Shown here in pieces: positions 29,301 to 40,840 of a DNA stretch of 64,000 nucleotides. The first letter of the stretch is position 1, and each line of letters begins with the position of its first letter. The translations under genes were made by a program, and so were the position numbers. This DNA is from Brienomyrus brachyistius. Its lineage: Eukaryota > Chordata > Actinopteri > Osteoglossiformes > Mormyridae. The stretch lies in the NCBI RefSeq assembly GCF_023856365.1, contig NC_064538.1, positions 10,076,435 through 10,140,434 of the forward strand. The letters are read 5' to 3'. The notes below the pieces were generated by a model that was not told the origin of the DNA, ran no database searches, and was given only the letters and a program-made list of their open reading frames with translations.

Positions 29301-32300
29301 GAACAGGAGCTACACCCGTTACCCCACACAGGACAGGGTCCCTGGGGAACAGGAGCTACACCCGTTACCCCACACAGGACAGGGTCCCTGGGGAACAGGA
29401 GCTACACCCGTTACCCCACACAGGACAGGGTCCCTGGGGAACAGGAGCTACACCCGTTACCCCACATAGGACCGGGTCCCTGGGGAACAGGAGCTACACC
29501 CGTTACCCCACACAGGACAGGGTCCCTGGGGAACAGGAGCTACACCCGTTACCCCACACAGGACAGGGTCCCTGGGGAACAGGAGCTACACCCGTTACCC
29601 CACATAGGACAGGGTCCCTGGGGAACAGGAGCTACACCCGTTACCCCACATAGGACAGGGTCCCTGGGGAACAGGAGCTACACCCGTTACCCCACACAGG
29701 ACAGGGTCCCTGGGGAACAGGAGCTACACCCGTTACCCCACACAGGACAGGGTCCCTGGGGAACAGGAGCTACACCCGTTACCCCACACAGGACAGGGTC
29801 CCTGGGGAACAGGAGCTACACCCGTTACCCCACACAGGACAGGGTCCCTGGGGAACAGGAGCTACACCCGTTACCCCACACAGGACAGGGTCCCTGGGGA
29901 ACAGGAGCTACACCCGTTACCCCACATAGGACAGGGTCCCTGGGGAACAGGAGCTACACCCGTTACCCCACATAGGACAGGGTCCCTGGGGAACAGGAGC
30001 TACACCCGTTACCCCACACAGGACAGGGTCCCTGGGGAACAGGAGCTACACCCGTTACCCCACACAGGACAGGGTCCCTGGGGAACAGGAGCTACACCCG
30101 TTACCCCACACAGGACAGGGTCCCTGGGGAACAGGAGCTACACCCGTTACCCCACACAGGACAGGGTCCCTGGGGAACAGGAGCTACACCCGTTACCCCA
30201 CACAGGACAGGGCCTCTGTGTAGAATTCCTCTGACTGTGATGGAGGAGGAGTTTCCTGCTTCTATCCCCCCCCCCCAGCATTAAGCAACTCCTTCATATA
30301 TTTTCTTGTATGTTTGGAGTCATTATCATGACCCACATATGGTTCAGCTTCTCCTCAGACACTTTCTGGTATGATTATGAATACACTGTAGACACTATGA
30401 TGACAAGTTGGACAAGCTGTGAGGCAGCAAAGCAGCACAATGCAAAACACTCCACCACCATGCTGGGTATGAGGTTCTTTTTCTCATTTTTTCTCAAAGT
30501 CATGACACCTGGTATTGTGCCCTAACAGCTTAACTCATCAGTCCAGAGCACATCATTCCAGAGATGTTATTCTGGTGTTTAAAGGCAAGTCTTACCTTAA
30601 CGTTCTTTTCTGCTGACCTCCCATGTAGGCCAAATTTGTGCAGTCTCTTAATCATAGTAGACTTGTCCGCTTTCACATAGAACATGGATCCTCAAACTTT
30701 TCAGTGCACAACCCCCAAAATAACAGCGCCAGAAACTTGTGATCCCCGTTTTGCTGTAGATTTCACCAACTGTTACGAAGAGAATTGGTGACAAAGGGCA
30801 GCCCTGACGGAGTCCAACACCCACCGGGAATGAGTCCGACTCACTGCTGGTGATGCGAACCAAGCTTATCCTCCGTTTGTGCTGGGACCCAATGACCAGC
30901 AACAACAGACTCCGTACCCCATACTCCTGAAGCACCCCCCACAGGATCCCCCGAGGGACACCATCGTATACCTTTTCCAAGGCCACAAAACACATGTAGA
31001 CTGGTTTTGCAAACTCCCATAAACCCTCCAGTATCCTTGGGAGACTGAAAAGCTGGTCCAGTGTTGGAATCGGCATTGTTCCACCCAGTGTTGGAATCGG
31101 CATTGTTCCGCCCATGGTTGGAATCGGCATTGTTCCACCCATGGTTGGAATTGGCATTGTTCCGCCCATGGTTGGAATCGGCATTGTTCCTCTTGAGTCC
31201 GAGGTTCAACCAATGGCAGGACCCTCCTCTCCAGTACACCAGCATAGATCTTCCAAGTGAGGCTGAAGAGTGTGATCCCCCTGAAGTTGGAACACATCCT
31301 CCAGTTCCCTTTCTTAAAGATTAGGACGACCACCCCAGTCTGCCAATCCAACGTTGAAGAGGCGTGTCAGCCAAGACAGCCCAACATCAAGAGCTGTCAA
31401 GAACTCAGGACGAATCTCATCCACCCCCGGAGCCTTACCACCGAAGAGCTTTTTGACTATTTCAGTGGCCTCAGCCCTAGAGATGGGCAAGCCCCCCCCT
31501 AAGTTTTCCAGCTCTACTTCCACCAAGGAAGGTGTATCAGTGGGATTCAGGAGACCCTTGAAATATTCTTGCTACCACCTGACTATACAGTTAACACCAT
31601 GGGTAAAGCCCTGCTCTCCCCCTGTCGCCTGACAGTTTTCCAGAACCTGTTTGAGACTGACCGAAAGTCCTTCTCTATAGCCTCACCAAACTCCTCCCAC
31701 ACCCGAGTTTTTGCTTTGGCAACCGCCAAAGCTGCTTTGCACTTGGCCTGTTGATACCTGTCAGCTGCTTCAGAAGTCCCACGAGCTAACCAAACTCGGA
31801 AGACTTTTTCAGCCCGACAGCTCCCTTTACCAATGGTGTCCACCATCGGGTTTGGGGATTGCTGCTGCGACAAGTACCAACAACCTTACAGCCACAGCCC
31901 CGAGATGCTGCCTCAGCAAAGGAGTTGCTGAACATGGCCCATTCCGACGCAATATTCTCAGCCTCCCTCGATTTATTATTTTTTTAACCACAAACTCCAC
32001 AACGCATTGAAAATGATCATGTGACCCACCAGCTCAGAAACATAAGTTGCATCTCTCAAAGATATTGCAATGGCCTAATTATTTGGGATTTTTTGATGCA
32101 TCCGATTAATATGGGGATAAATGTAGGCATATACTAACTTTCCCTCATAAGAAATTATTTTTTTATGGCATAAATGATTAATGAAGATGTGCAACTGTTT
32201 CATTTTATCATATTTTCCTATCAGTATTGTTGAAATAAAACTCTAACATTGTTATGCTGAAATGTTAAAAAAGATCCGTACTTATTCACACTGCGCATTA

Positions 32301-33114
32301 TGTGAATTATTATGTCCCAGTCAGTTCTGCATCCTGGTAACTATATGGGTGGGACTGCTTCAGAATGTTCTGTCCTGGTCTTTATATGGGTGTTTATACA
32401 AGGATTCATATTTATGTATAATGTTCCACCGATATATATAATATGATATCCACTGTGCCAGTACCCAGTGAATGGAACCTGCCCATCCACTGGATGTAAC
32501 CTGTTTCAGTTGCTATATCTTGACAGGTCTTTAAATGGGACACTGGATGATAATACATTTTCAATGCAAACCCTCTCTTTTCCAGAGAGAAGATCAACCC
32601 CTTTTTCTTCAAGTTCCAGTTCAAGAACGTGGAGTACTCATCAGGCCGGAATAAGACCTTCCTGTGTTTCCTGGTGGATGCCCAGAACAGCAATGGGGAA
32701 GGTCTGCGGGGCTACCTGGAGGACGAGCACACAGGTGCCCACGCCGAGGAGGCCTTCTTCCACCAGGTTCTCCCGCAGTATGACCCCGCCCAGCGCTATA
32801 TGGTCACCTGGTATGTGTCGTCTAGCCCTTGTGCCGCCTGCGCTGCGAAGCTAGCAGAGATCCTGAAGACTCGCAAGACACTGCGCCTCACCATCTTCTC
32901 CTCGCGCCTCTTCATGTGGGAGGAGCCGGAGATCCAGGCGGGACTGAAGGCTCTGGTGGCGGCCGGCTGCAAGCTGCGCATGATGAAGCCCTCAGACTTC
33001 ATCTACGCCTGGGATACTTTTGTGGAGAATGAGGACCAGAGCTTCACCCCATGGGAAGACTGCCAGGAGAATTACGAGTATTACCAAGAGAGGCTCGCTG
33101 ACATCCTACAGTGA
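26389..33114 (+). CDS. apobec2: APOBEC2 cytidine-deaminase-fold protein
   Basis: Two coding exons, 26389-26690 and 32586-33114, give 276 residues, compared with 224 in human. The deaminase core carries the zinc motif H153-A-E155 and S-S-P-C183-A-A-C186, and the family-specific [34 protein letters not shown] and [21 protein letters not shown]2 is muscle-enriched in vertebrates and its deaminase activity is uncertain. The N-terminal 90 residues are a Lys/Glu-rich low-complexity tail, longer than in mammals and probably disordered. The start ATG at 26389 is the first in frame after an upstream stop. The gene converges on oard1. Which teleost paralogue (2a or 2b) it is cannot be settled here. Confidence 0.95.
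26691..28617. other. apobec2 intron, unannotated part
   Basis: AT-rich DNA without exon-like or repeat structure that I can name, apart from the poly-A/T and TAATAATA-type low complexity near 28380-28540. Confidence 0.5.
28618..28793 (+). mobile_element. SINE-like 3' end with (GGAT)n tail
   Basis: A degraded tail of the repeat described at 11650 (ggttgggaccccattgtggg, then aggacaagcgggtataggaa) runs into about 15 GGAT/GATG units at 28727-28793. Confidence 0.7.
29056..30215 (+). repeat. 46-bp minisatellite, 25 copies
   Basis: Unit boundaries fall exactly every 46 bp from 29056 to 30206 (25 full units plus the start of another). Each unit contains cagggtccctg, an 11-bp palindrome, and ggagctacacccgttacccc. 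Copies are nearly identical: a C-to-T change gives catagg at the ends of copies 9, 12, 13, 19 and 20, and one A-to-C change opens copy 10. Such homogeneity indicates recent expansion. It lies inside the single apobec2 intron. Since 46 is not a multiple of three, reading through it cycles the three frames every 138 bp. Confidence 0.97.
30745..31975 (-). pseudogene. Degraded LINE reverse transcriptase fragment
   Basis: On the minus strand, frame-broken pieces read in order as the post-endonuclease region ([25 protein letters not shown] at lower similarity), [37 protein letters not shown] and [14 protein letters not shown], which are standard motifs of a fish non-LTR reverse transcriptase. The catalytic YADD block that should follow is absent. 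Frameshifts separate the pieces, and a 27-bp tandem repeat has expanded inside the region. It is not functional. The clade was not assigned. Confidence 0.85.
31072..31190 (-). repeat. 27-bp minisatellite inside the LINE fragment
   Basis: About four and a half copies of a 27-bp unit containing ttggaatcggcattgttcc. It encodes a 9-residue period ([13 protein letters not shown]) in the minus frame, where the reverse transcriptase motif QCGF-RPG is normally single. Confidence 0.9.
31976..32585. other. apobec2 intron 3' part
   Basis: AT-rich sequence leading to the ccag acceptor at 32582-32585. No gene or repeat was recognised. Confidence 0.5.
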
Positions 33115-34010
33115 CTGTAAGAGAGGCCAAACTGTTGAGAACTGTCCAAGTTTAATGGCCATAATGCTGATTTTCTTAGCTACTGTTTAATTAATACTAC
33201 TTCCGTTCTTAAATTATTATTAGTAGTAACACCTCCAGAATTCCTTTTGTTAAGACAGAAATCATCATATTCTGGAATATTCCTCTAAAACCTTTTTTGG
33301 TTTGTTTTTCAGGTCTGATCTTCAGAATTGCTTCTTTCCCCTTGCAGCCTACTTCTGCTTTCAAGCCACATTAAACCTGCACAGCATGTCCAGCTTGTAA
33401 CCTCTTCCCACACCTGGTCCGGCTCTCGTCACTTTCGCCCTAATATGTATCCCACTTTAACTGTTTCCAAGCATGCACAAATGCCTAAACATTAGGGTGT
33501 CGTCTTCTCATGTAGACTCCCTGCCAAGCGAGTTGCCTTCTTTACACGCTACAGGTCCAAGGCACGACATAGGATGGCTGACACCACCAGCCAGGGCCTG
33601 ACACTTTTCTACTTGGAAGATAGTATCCATGTTGCCCTGTTGGACTCCACATGACCTCCTGTTGAAGAAGGATCCCAATTCCTTTTGGCTGCTGTGGAAA
33701 TCAGTCCCAGTCAATAACGGATCTAACTCAGACTCAGACCGGTGTGAGCTTCAGGAAAGCGTGCCTTTAGGCTGCCTAACTCATCAGATATCATCCTACC
33801 TTTCCTGGTCTCAGACTTCTAGTTGAATAATTTTCACATAAGAATGGCAACTCCCATTCAAATCCCAGAATTCTCTGCAAATATTCATAATGGACGGCCC
33901 ATTTTAGACCATGTCTTTAGAGCTCCCCCATGTGGCTCTGCAGTGGTACTACCTTCGGAATCTCTGCATTGCCAAGCTGCCACAGAAAGAATAAACAAGT
34001 GACAAATAAA
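33115..34010 (+). other. apobec2 3' UTR and polyadenylation signals
   Basis: No coding similarity. Two AATAAA hexamers lie at 33990-33995 and 34005-34010, about 880 bp after the stop codon, and are the best candidates for the apobec2 mRNA end. Confidence 0.5.
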
Positions 34011-35284
34011 ACAGCCTGGAACAGGGAGCTATGGGTCAGATGGCTACAACTAGACACCAACCCTCAGGAAAACGACCTCAATGTGTCATTCTGCTTGTCA
34101 GAAGACCTTTATCTTTCAGCATTGTGACTGTGTTTATTTTTTTTAGCTGAAAATTCGGCCCATATTCAATTATTTTTACATTGTTTAAGGTCTCCAATAC
34201 TAGGATTCATCATATTCTGGAAAAGCCAAAGATGTATTCATTACAAACCAGTTATAGTTTTTACATGTTATTCTTAAACATGGGTAATATTTACATATGT
34301 ACAATCAAATGTAAATATATTAGCAAAAAAACCTCAAACAGCTTCCTTTAATTCAGGGAAATTGTCTTCCAGTTTAAAGACATACTTGCCTGTTCTCGAT
34401 TCATTATATTTAAAGCAGACAGTGGTGAGAAAATGTTCATAGACATAGCAAAGTTCAATGTTATGCGTTGCTTGTTAAGGACGTCTTTGGTTATTATTAC
34501 TACGCAGGCCAGAACACATTTTAGGAGCCATTTATGGAGGAATCCAGTTCATTCCAAACAGTCCACTCAGTTGTTTGCAATTCTTGTGTAAGTAGGATGA
34601 AGCATAAGAACTGGCTGAATTTCCCAAACGTGCAAAATTATATTTCAGTTTCTTGGGCATCTAATCTTACTTTACTCCTCATATGGGCTTTTATACACGA
34701 GATGGAGACCTTTGCTTGTGCATAGAAACTAAGCATCTCTCTGGGGTTAGATACGCTTTGAGTCACACAAAGGGCACCTGTACATTGACGGTATTACCTA
34801 CATATACCGACAGCTGCCAAAAGTAATCGGTGTACTGCAGATCCTGGATGTATCTACACGTGCCTACAAGAAACATCTCCCTCCCAACGGGTGGTCTGTT
34901 TGCTGACTATTAAGCATTTCATATTTAGGTATAAATGTGCACAGCACACATACCAGGCTATCGTAGCCCCAGTCATTGCATATCCCTAGGCAAAAAAAAA
35001 AAAAACTAGTTTCCATATGGATTCCATCATAAAAGGTTTGTCTTACCTTATGTTCAACAAAAACAGAAAACCAAGTTTTGCAGCAAGAAAGGAATCATTT
35101 TCCACTTAAATTGTTTAAGATAATAAATGCAGTTTATTATATACATTGTTCTATCGTGTATTTTACAGAACACATAAAAAACCAACAACAAATAACATTT
35201 TAATCCACCACATATTGCATATCGTCTTCATAGTGCAAATCTCAGCACTGGAACAAAGCTTTCTTTGGCAGGGCGGCCAAGCCC
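34011..35284. other. Gap between apobec2 and oard1
   Basis: The right part is the oard1 3' UTR: a minus-strand AATAAA lies at 35133-35138, about 150 bp past the oard1 stop. The remainder is AT-rich with no recognisable gene. Confidence 0.5.
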
Positions 35285-38200
35285 TCACAAAGTATACACT
35301 GTGATTTGAATGTTGGAGTCTTGGAACACCTCCTCGATCATCACTGACACTTTTGCCCAGTTCAGGCGATCGAGTCCACAGCCAATTCTGGATTGGAGTT
35401 ATGCAGAGAAAATATACACGGTAAGTCGATTAAGGGCTTACACTTCATTCTCATTTGCAGTTTAGCTGTACATCATGAGCAAGACATACCTACAAACAAA
35501 CCCACACCACACCTTCCACTGCTGAAAACAGACCATGGTTAGGAAAAACAGCACGCACCGTGGAATGGAGAGGCTGGTAACTCTGTTCTCCCGACAATGT
35601 GTCCTCATTGCCACCAGACTCTGCCTCAGACTCTCATAGGTGGGTTTATGATTTGCCTTCTTCTTGGTGATCTTGACAGGATGCAGAAAGAACAGATGAT
35701 GGACAAGAGGCATTAAGAAAGCATGATGGACCTCGGAGAAGGCCCACAACTCAACAGGTACCAGAGCGTCATTTCAGTTCATATCCGACTTGATGTATTC
35801 GTTAAATACATCAACGAAAAAGCACACAGCTGGAGAAGACACGTAGTCTGACAAACGTCATTCACACTGGTTAAAAGCTTTTCTTGGGCTACACAACAAC
35901 ACCCAAAGGACCATGGTGGACAGCCAGGAAGCCTATGGCACTTTGCCATTGCATCATCGGCCAAGCAGCTGAGCGATGTGTCACGGGGGAATGAGCTTGA
36001 ACAGTGGCAGGGTTTTCGCATGATAGGCCCTATCATTTCTGGAAGAATCTACCAGGGGTCTCTCATTCAAGTCTTCTCCTTACCAGGTAGTACACAAAAC
36101 GATTGTGTCGCATCAACACGGCGCACTCTCCTGTCTTCTTGTCTGTAAGAGACAAGGTTTGTTATGCACCAGTTCTAACCAGTCTGTAGCACAAGCATGT
36201 CATGTGTTCCCACTGACCAATCAAATTAAAACACAAGCTTTTAAACATGCGATTCGATACATGTGAGCAGATGGTAGTTTGCTGAAAGTGTGATGTAATA
36301 CTGTCAGTCATCCATGGCATTTCACTCCTGTTTAATAAACTTCTGTGACATTAGTGGATAACGTGTTTCGGATGTGCTGTGTACACTTACAAACCCGCAT
36401 TAGTTTTGGAAGCATGGATCAGAAATGATGCTATTGTCTAAAGTAGGCACCGGAATGAAGATTTCCCCTCAGGGTCCTGGACGCAAGCAAACATCCAGCT
36501 CAGAAGGTATCGGAGAAGTATAAGCTTTCAGAAAAACTTATTCGCTTAAATGTACACTATATGGACAAAAGTATTGGAACACACCCCTCAATCATTCAGT
36601 TGCGGTGTTTCATTCAGACCCATTGCCACTGGTGTATAACAGGTTCACAAACAATTGTGAAAAAGGGGGTCATTCTGAAGAGCTTGGTGAATTCAAGCAC
36701 TATGATATGATGCAACCTTTGCAATAAGTCAATTTATAAACTTTCTTCCCTGCCAGATATTCCACGGTCAACTGTAACTGGTATTATTGCAAAGTGGAAG
36801 CCTTTAGGAACAACAAAAAAACTCACCCATCAACTGGCAGACCACAAAGTAACAGAGCGGAGTTGACAAGTGCCAATGTGCACAGTCCCCACTGGTCTTG
36901 ACTGAATAAATGCAGAGTTCCTAACTTCCTCTGGCATTAACCACAGCCCAGAAACTGTGCACCGGGAGCTTCATGGAATGGGTTTCCATGGTTGAGCAGC
37001 TGCATGCAAGCCTCACATCACCAAGAGCAATGGCATGCATAAGATGGAGTGGTGTGAAGCACGTCATCACTGGACAATGTAGCAGTGGAAACATGTTCTG
37101 TGGAGTAACGAATCACTTCTGTGTCTGGCATTCTGATGGACAAGTCTGGGTATGGCAGACACCAGGAGAATGTTACCTGCCTGGCTACATTGTGCAAACG
37201 GTAAAGTTTGGTGGAGGAGGGATAATGGTATGGGGTTGTTTTTCATGAGTTGGGCTAGGCTGCTTAGTTCCAGTGAAAGGAAGTTAATGCTTCAGCATGC
37301 CAAGACATTTTGAACTATGGCTGCCATTTTGCTTTTTTTCTGTTCCAGTATGACTGTGCATCAGTACACAAAGCAAGGTCCTTATGAAGACACGATTGGG
37401 TGAGTTTGGTATGGAAGAAATTGACTGGACCATGCAGAGACCAGACCTCAACCCTACTGAACACCTTTGGGATGAACTAGAATAGATATTGAGAGTTAGG
37501 TCTTCATGTCCAACTTCATCGCCTGACCTCAAAAATTCTCTTAGGGATTAATGAGCACCATGTGATGGGCTGACACCCCATCCGGGGAAGTTCCCTGTCT
37601 TGTGCCCATAGCCTCTGGGATAGGCTCCCGTCTCCCAGCAACATTAGCCAAAATTCCCACAGACACTCCAGAATCTAGTGGAAAGCTTTCCCGGAAGAAT
37701 GGCAGCTGGTATGGCTGGGAGACCAACTCCATATTGATGCCTATGGATTGATGCCTATTGATGGGATGTCAAAAGGTCCTGTTGGTGTAATGGCCAGGTG
37801 CCCCAAGGCTTTTGTCCATATTGTGTCGGTGAGTTATTTATGATGTAGCTGTATCTCTGTAGTAACAGATTTTATAGATTGAATAGGCGATTTTACATTT
37901 ATGACTTCCAAGGGAAAAAAAATTCTTGCACTACATTTTTCCACAAATTTGTCGATGCCATTTATTTAGTGACAATCTCTGCCAAATGATGCTGTAGGTG
38001 CTTAGGTGTGTTGGACAATCATTTGAAGAGATGATCTGTACGGGTACCATTGTGCTTGACTTTGAATTCATTCAGTTAGCAGGGATGCATCAGTGAAAGC
38101 AACTTTCTAGGAGACTGGAAAATGCTGTTTGGTGTGAATGGATAGGGATTAGCAGATATGGAAGCCATACAAAACAAATATGCGTGGTCAGAGCATGCTA

Positions 38201-39968
38201 CATACCTGCAGACAAGCCATACAGGAAACTGAAAATAGACCAAGGTAACCAAGAATGGACTCACTTTGGGCCTTTAACTCACTCACTCCACCAAACTGCT
38301 TCTTGAAGAGAACGGCAATGCCAGCGCCCATGCGGCAGTCCTCACTAATGCAGTGGGCCAGCGCCTCCTGTGGAGGGCAGGAGAACAGGTCCCCCTTTTG
38401 GTAATGCAGGCCCCTCCCTCGTGGATCCTGAGGGGTGGGGAAGAAAGCAGCACAGCTGGTGAGTGCTGGGCGTCTGTTTGCGAGGTCACCGGCTGTTGGA
38501 GGAACTGCATGCTACATGGCTTTGACATCAGTACAGTTATCAAACACCAAGCATGAAAAACCGGAGAAAAAGCTATTCTTTTGAACCAAGACATTACTTC
38601 TCAATTTTTACTGCCAAGTTCTCCCCATTACAATGGCTGTACTGGATTGGTGTGATTACATACGGCCTTTCCCAATGTCTCAGTTTCAGCAGCTGAAAAA
38701 TACAGTCAGATACAATTACCACAAACTGGAGAAGATGGCGTTTTTACACAGATTGCCTCAGGGTACTCCAGTTTCCTTGCAAAATCCAAAAGTGGTTTCT
38801 TACTCAGAATCTGAAGATGGATGGAAAAACTATAGATCCAGCACCTTATGAAGGTAGCAGGTATGTGGGCATAGCTAATGTACTTAATTCTTTATAAAAC
38901 TGAAGCCACAGTTTTAACAATTACCAAAAACTAAACCGTAACATAAAGGCTGTCTTGTCCTTTCGTTTCTCTATATCCTTGCTAGAGAACGATACATATG
39001 TGGCCCTCTCCACCCACAGGGATCACTACCCCCTGGTCCGTCCCACATACTCCCCATTTTCTGCTTCCAAATGCACCACCCACTCTTGGTTGAGCAGGAA
39101 ATTAGTACCCCTTAACTGGCCCCTACAATAAGGGACCAGCCTGCACTGGTAGTGTTCAAATAGATGAACCGTTGTAGGTGAAAAAGCAATGTACACAATA
39201 CTCTATTTACAAAATTGTCACAAAAAAATATTTAAAAGCTGGATTCATATCCTTACACACATTAAGAAGCACAATCCGGCCCACAAAAAAATATCCCAAC
39301 CCTCAGCGTTGACACGCACTCCACTACAAATCGAAACTTAGATTAATCCACACCAACACCACCCCATTATAAATCAACACAGCAATTACTCGTGCCATAT
39401 CGCACGGAAAAGCAAACCGGGTAACACATACCCTTATCGTAAACATGGGGAAAACAGTGGCTGAACTACTGTAGAGAAATCAAATCAAAGTTCGAAGCAG
39501 GGCTCGCTGAAAGTAGCTCCGTCAAGGAAGTAAAGCCCAATGTAATGTCCAACTATACTGGAGATCCGCCCAAGTACGCAATGCCCACGTTGGCCTTCGT
39601 GGTACAGCGATGACACCTAGATAGGGAGAATACCAATAGCTTTTCTGGAACGCAAACAAATGCACCATGAACGTCACGCCCCCTTCCACAAACCTCCATC
39701 CAATCCTTCGTTTGATTACCTCGGAAGTCGGACAAAAACGTCACTTCCCGTCGGAAACGCCTCCTTTGCCGTTGGTGGCGCTCACATCGGAATTTCCGAC
39801 ATATCTTTTTAATACACTCTCAATATCACTCCTGGGTCCTGAAGTTCTACTGGTTAGGTATATTTGAGGGGGATGCAATTTCCCAGGCTGATTTTTGTTT
39901 TCAGTCCATATATAATGGGTCTCTGTAAAATGCTGACATACCTGAATTTCTTCTTTTGCAGAATCCAT
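35285..39968 (-). CDS. oard1: ADP-ribose glycohydrolase OARD1 (TARG1), macrodomain
   Basis: Five coding exons on the minus strand, 39942-39968, 38265-38427, 36084-36142, 35559-35671 and 35285-35387, total 465 nt, or 154 residues (human 152). OARD1 removes ADP-ribose from acidic residues of proteins and hydrolyses O-acyl-ADP-ribose. The macrodomain features are [29 protein letters not shown] (ADP-ribose binding), [11 protein letters not shown] and GCGLDRLNW. The human catalytic Lys84 and Asp125 correspond to Lys86 and Asp127 here, so it should be active. The start is the only ATG in its exon (MDSAKEEIQ). All junctions are GT-AG. Its tail faces apobec2, as in human. Confidence 0.95.
36553..37826 (+). 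mobile_element. Full-length but decayed Tc1-type transposon
   Basis: The element begins tacactatatggacaaaagt and ends cttttgtccatattgtg, terminal inverted repeats of the Tc1/mariner superfamily. It is inserted in oard1 intron 2. The longest remaining transposase piece (36973-37248) ends in IMVWGCFS, the DDE-domain signature. Frameshifts and stops break the rest. A SINE-like piece interrupts it at 37548-37640. Confidence 0.85.
37548..37640 (+). mobile_element. SINE-like fragment nested in the Tc1 element
   Basis: The sequence gatgggctgacaccccatcc...ttgtgcccatagcctctggg belongs to the 3' half of the repeat at 54770. It sits between Tc1 sequence on both sides, so it inserted after the transposon. 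Confidence 0.65.
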
Positions 39969-40384
39969 TTTCAGTTTAGTTACAGGCACTGCCCAGGAAA
40001 AGTAAATGATTACAAGCCGATACCATCACATTCGAACAGTCCGCTCTAAGTATGCGCACAGACCCGGCAATTAATCAATTTGGTACTGAGTCTTCACGTG
40101 TTCAGTAACCACGGAAATACGTTATACACAGACAATCTGTCTTTATTGTCAGATTACATTTATTGGATAATTTATGCAGGTTCGTTTCTCCTCTGGCATC
40201 TCTACAGAAACACCTAAGTTATACTTCGCCAGTTTTTTTTATTATTAAACTACCCGCCATAAGACATATACAGCTTTAGTATAATAACTAAAACGAACAG
40301 ACCTTAATACCATCTATTGCATAGATTGAAAGACACAAATAGCTATGAATATACCACCAAATGCGATCGATCGTTCACTACCTA
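39969..40384. other. oard1 upstream region
   Basis: Upstream of the oard1 ATG; the promoter is expected here. A TCACGTG E-box-like site is near 40096. Nothing more specific can be defended. Confidence 0.35.
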
Positions 40385-40840
40385 CTCGGCTATTTATTTT
40401 ATTTTACCAGGAAGGTTAATTCCATTGAGATACAGTATCTCTTCTTCCAGGGAGTCCTGGCCAAGATACATGGCAGCAAATAAGAAAAATTAGACAAATG
40501 TTTCATATACATACATGCAGAGATTATTAATATGAACACAGACTAAAACACATGCAAATGCTCAAACTATATATTGAATAAAATTAATTTATACGAAACA
40601 ATGACACTTTAAACTCAGAGTTTAAGAGATTTTTAAACACATTCAGAGAAGGCAAGGAGTCGAAATTCAATATATTTTGTAATATATTCCGCTCTTGTGG
40701 TGCTGAAGAACAAAAAGCGGATTTCCTCAGTTCCGTGCGTGTGGTGGGAGGCTGAAGGAGAAGTTTAACTAATGAGCGGGTACTGTATGTATTAGTGCGG
40801 AATGTCAGCATACTACGTATATACTGAGGTCATTTAAACG
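40385..40840. repeat. Probable interspersed repeat
   Basis: It opens ttattttaccaggaaggtta and contains cagggagtcctggccaagat, a motif I associate with a dispersed fish repeat, and later gcggatttcctcagttccg. The boundaries and class are uncertain. Confidence 0.4.

Noticed and set aside
29001..29975. 324-codon plus-strand ORF
   Set aside because: It is the 46-bp minisatellite read through three frames; periodicity is nucleotide-level and it has no domain.
29056..30215. CRISPR-like array
   Set aside because: Repeats are contiguous without unique spacers, in a vertebrate intron; it is a minisatellite.
30648..31351. Overlapping 130-180 codon minus-strand ORFs
   Set aside because: They are frames of a decayed LINE reverse transcriptase enlarged by a 27-bp repeat, not host genes.
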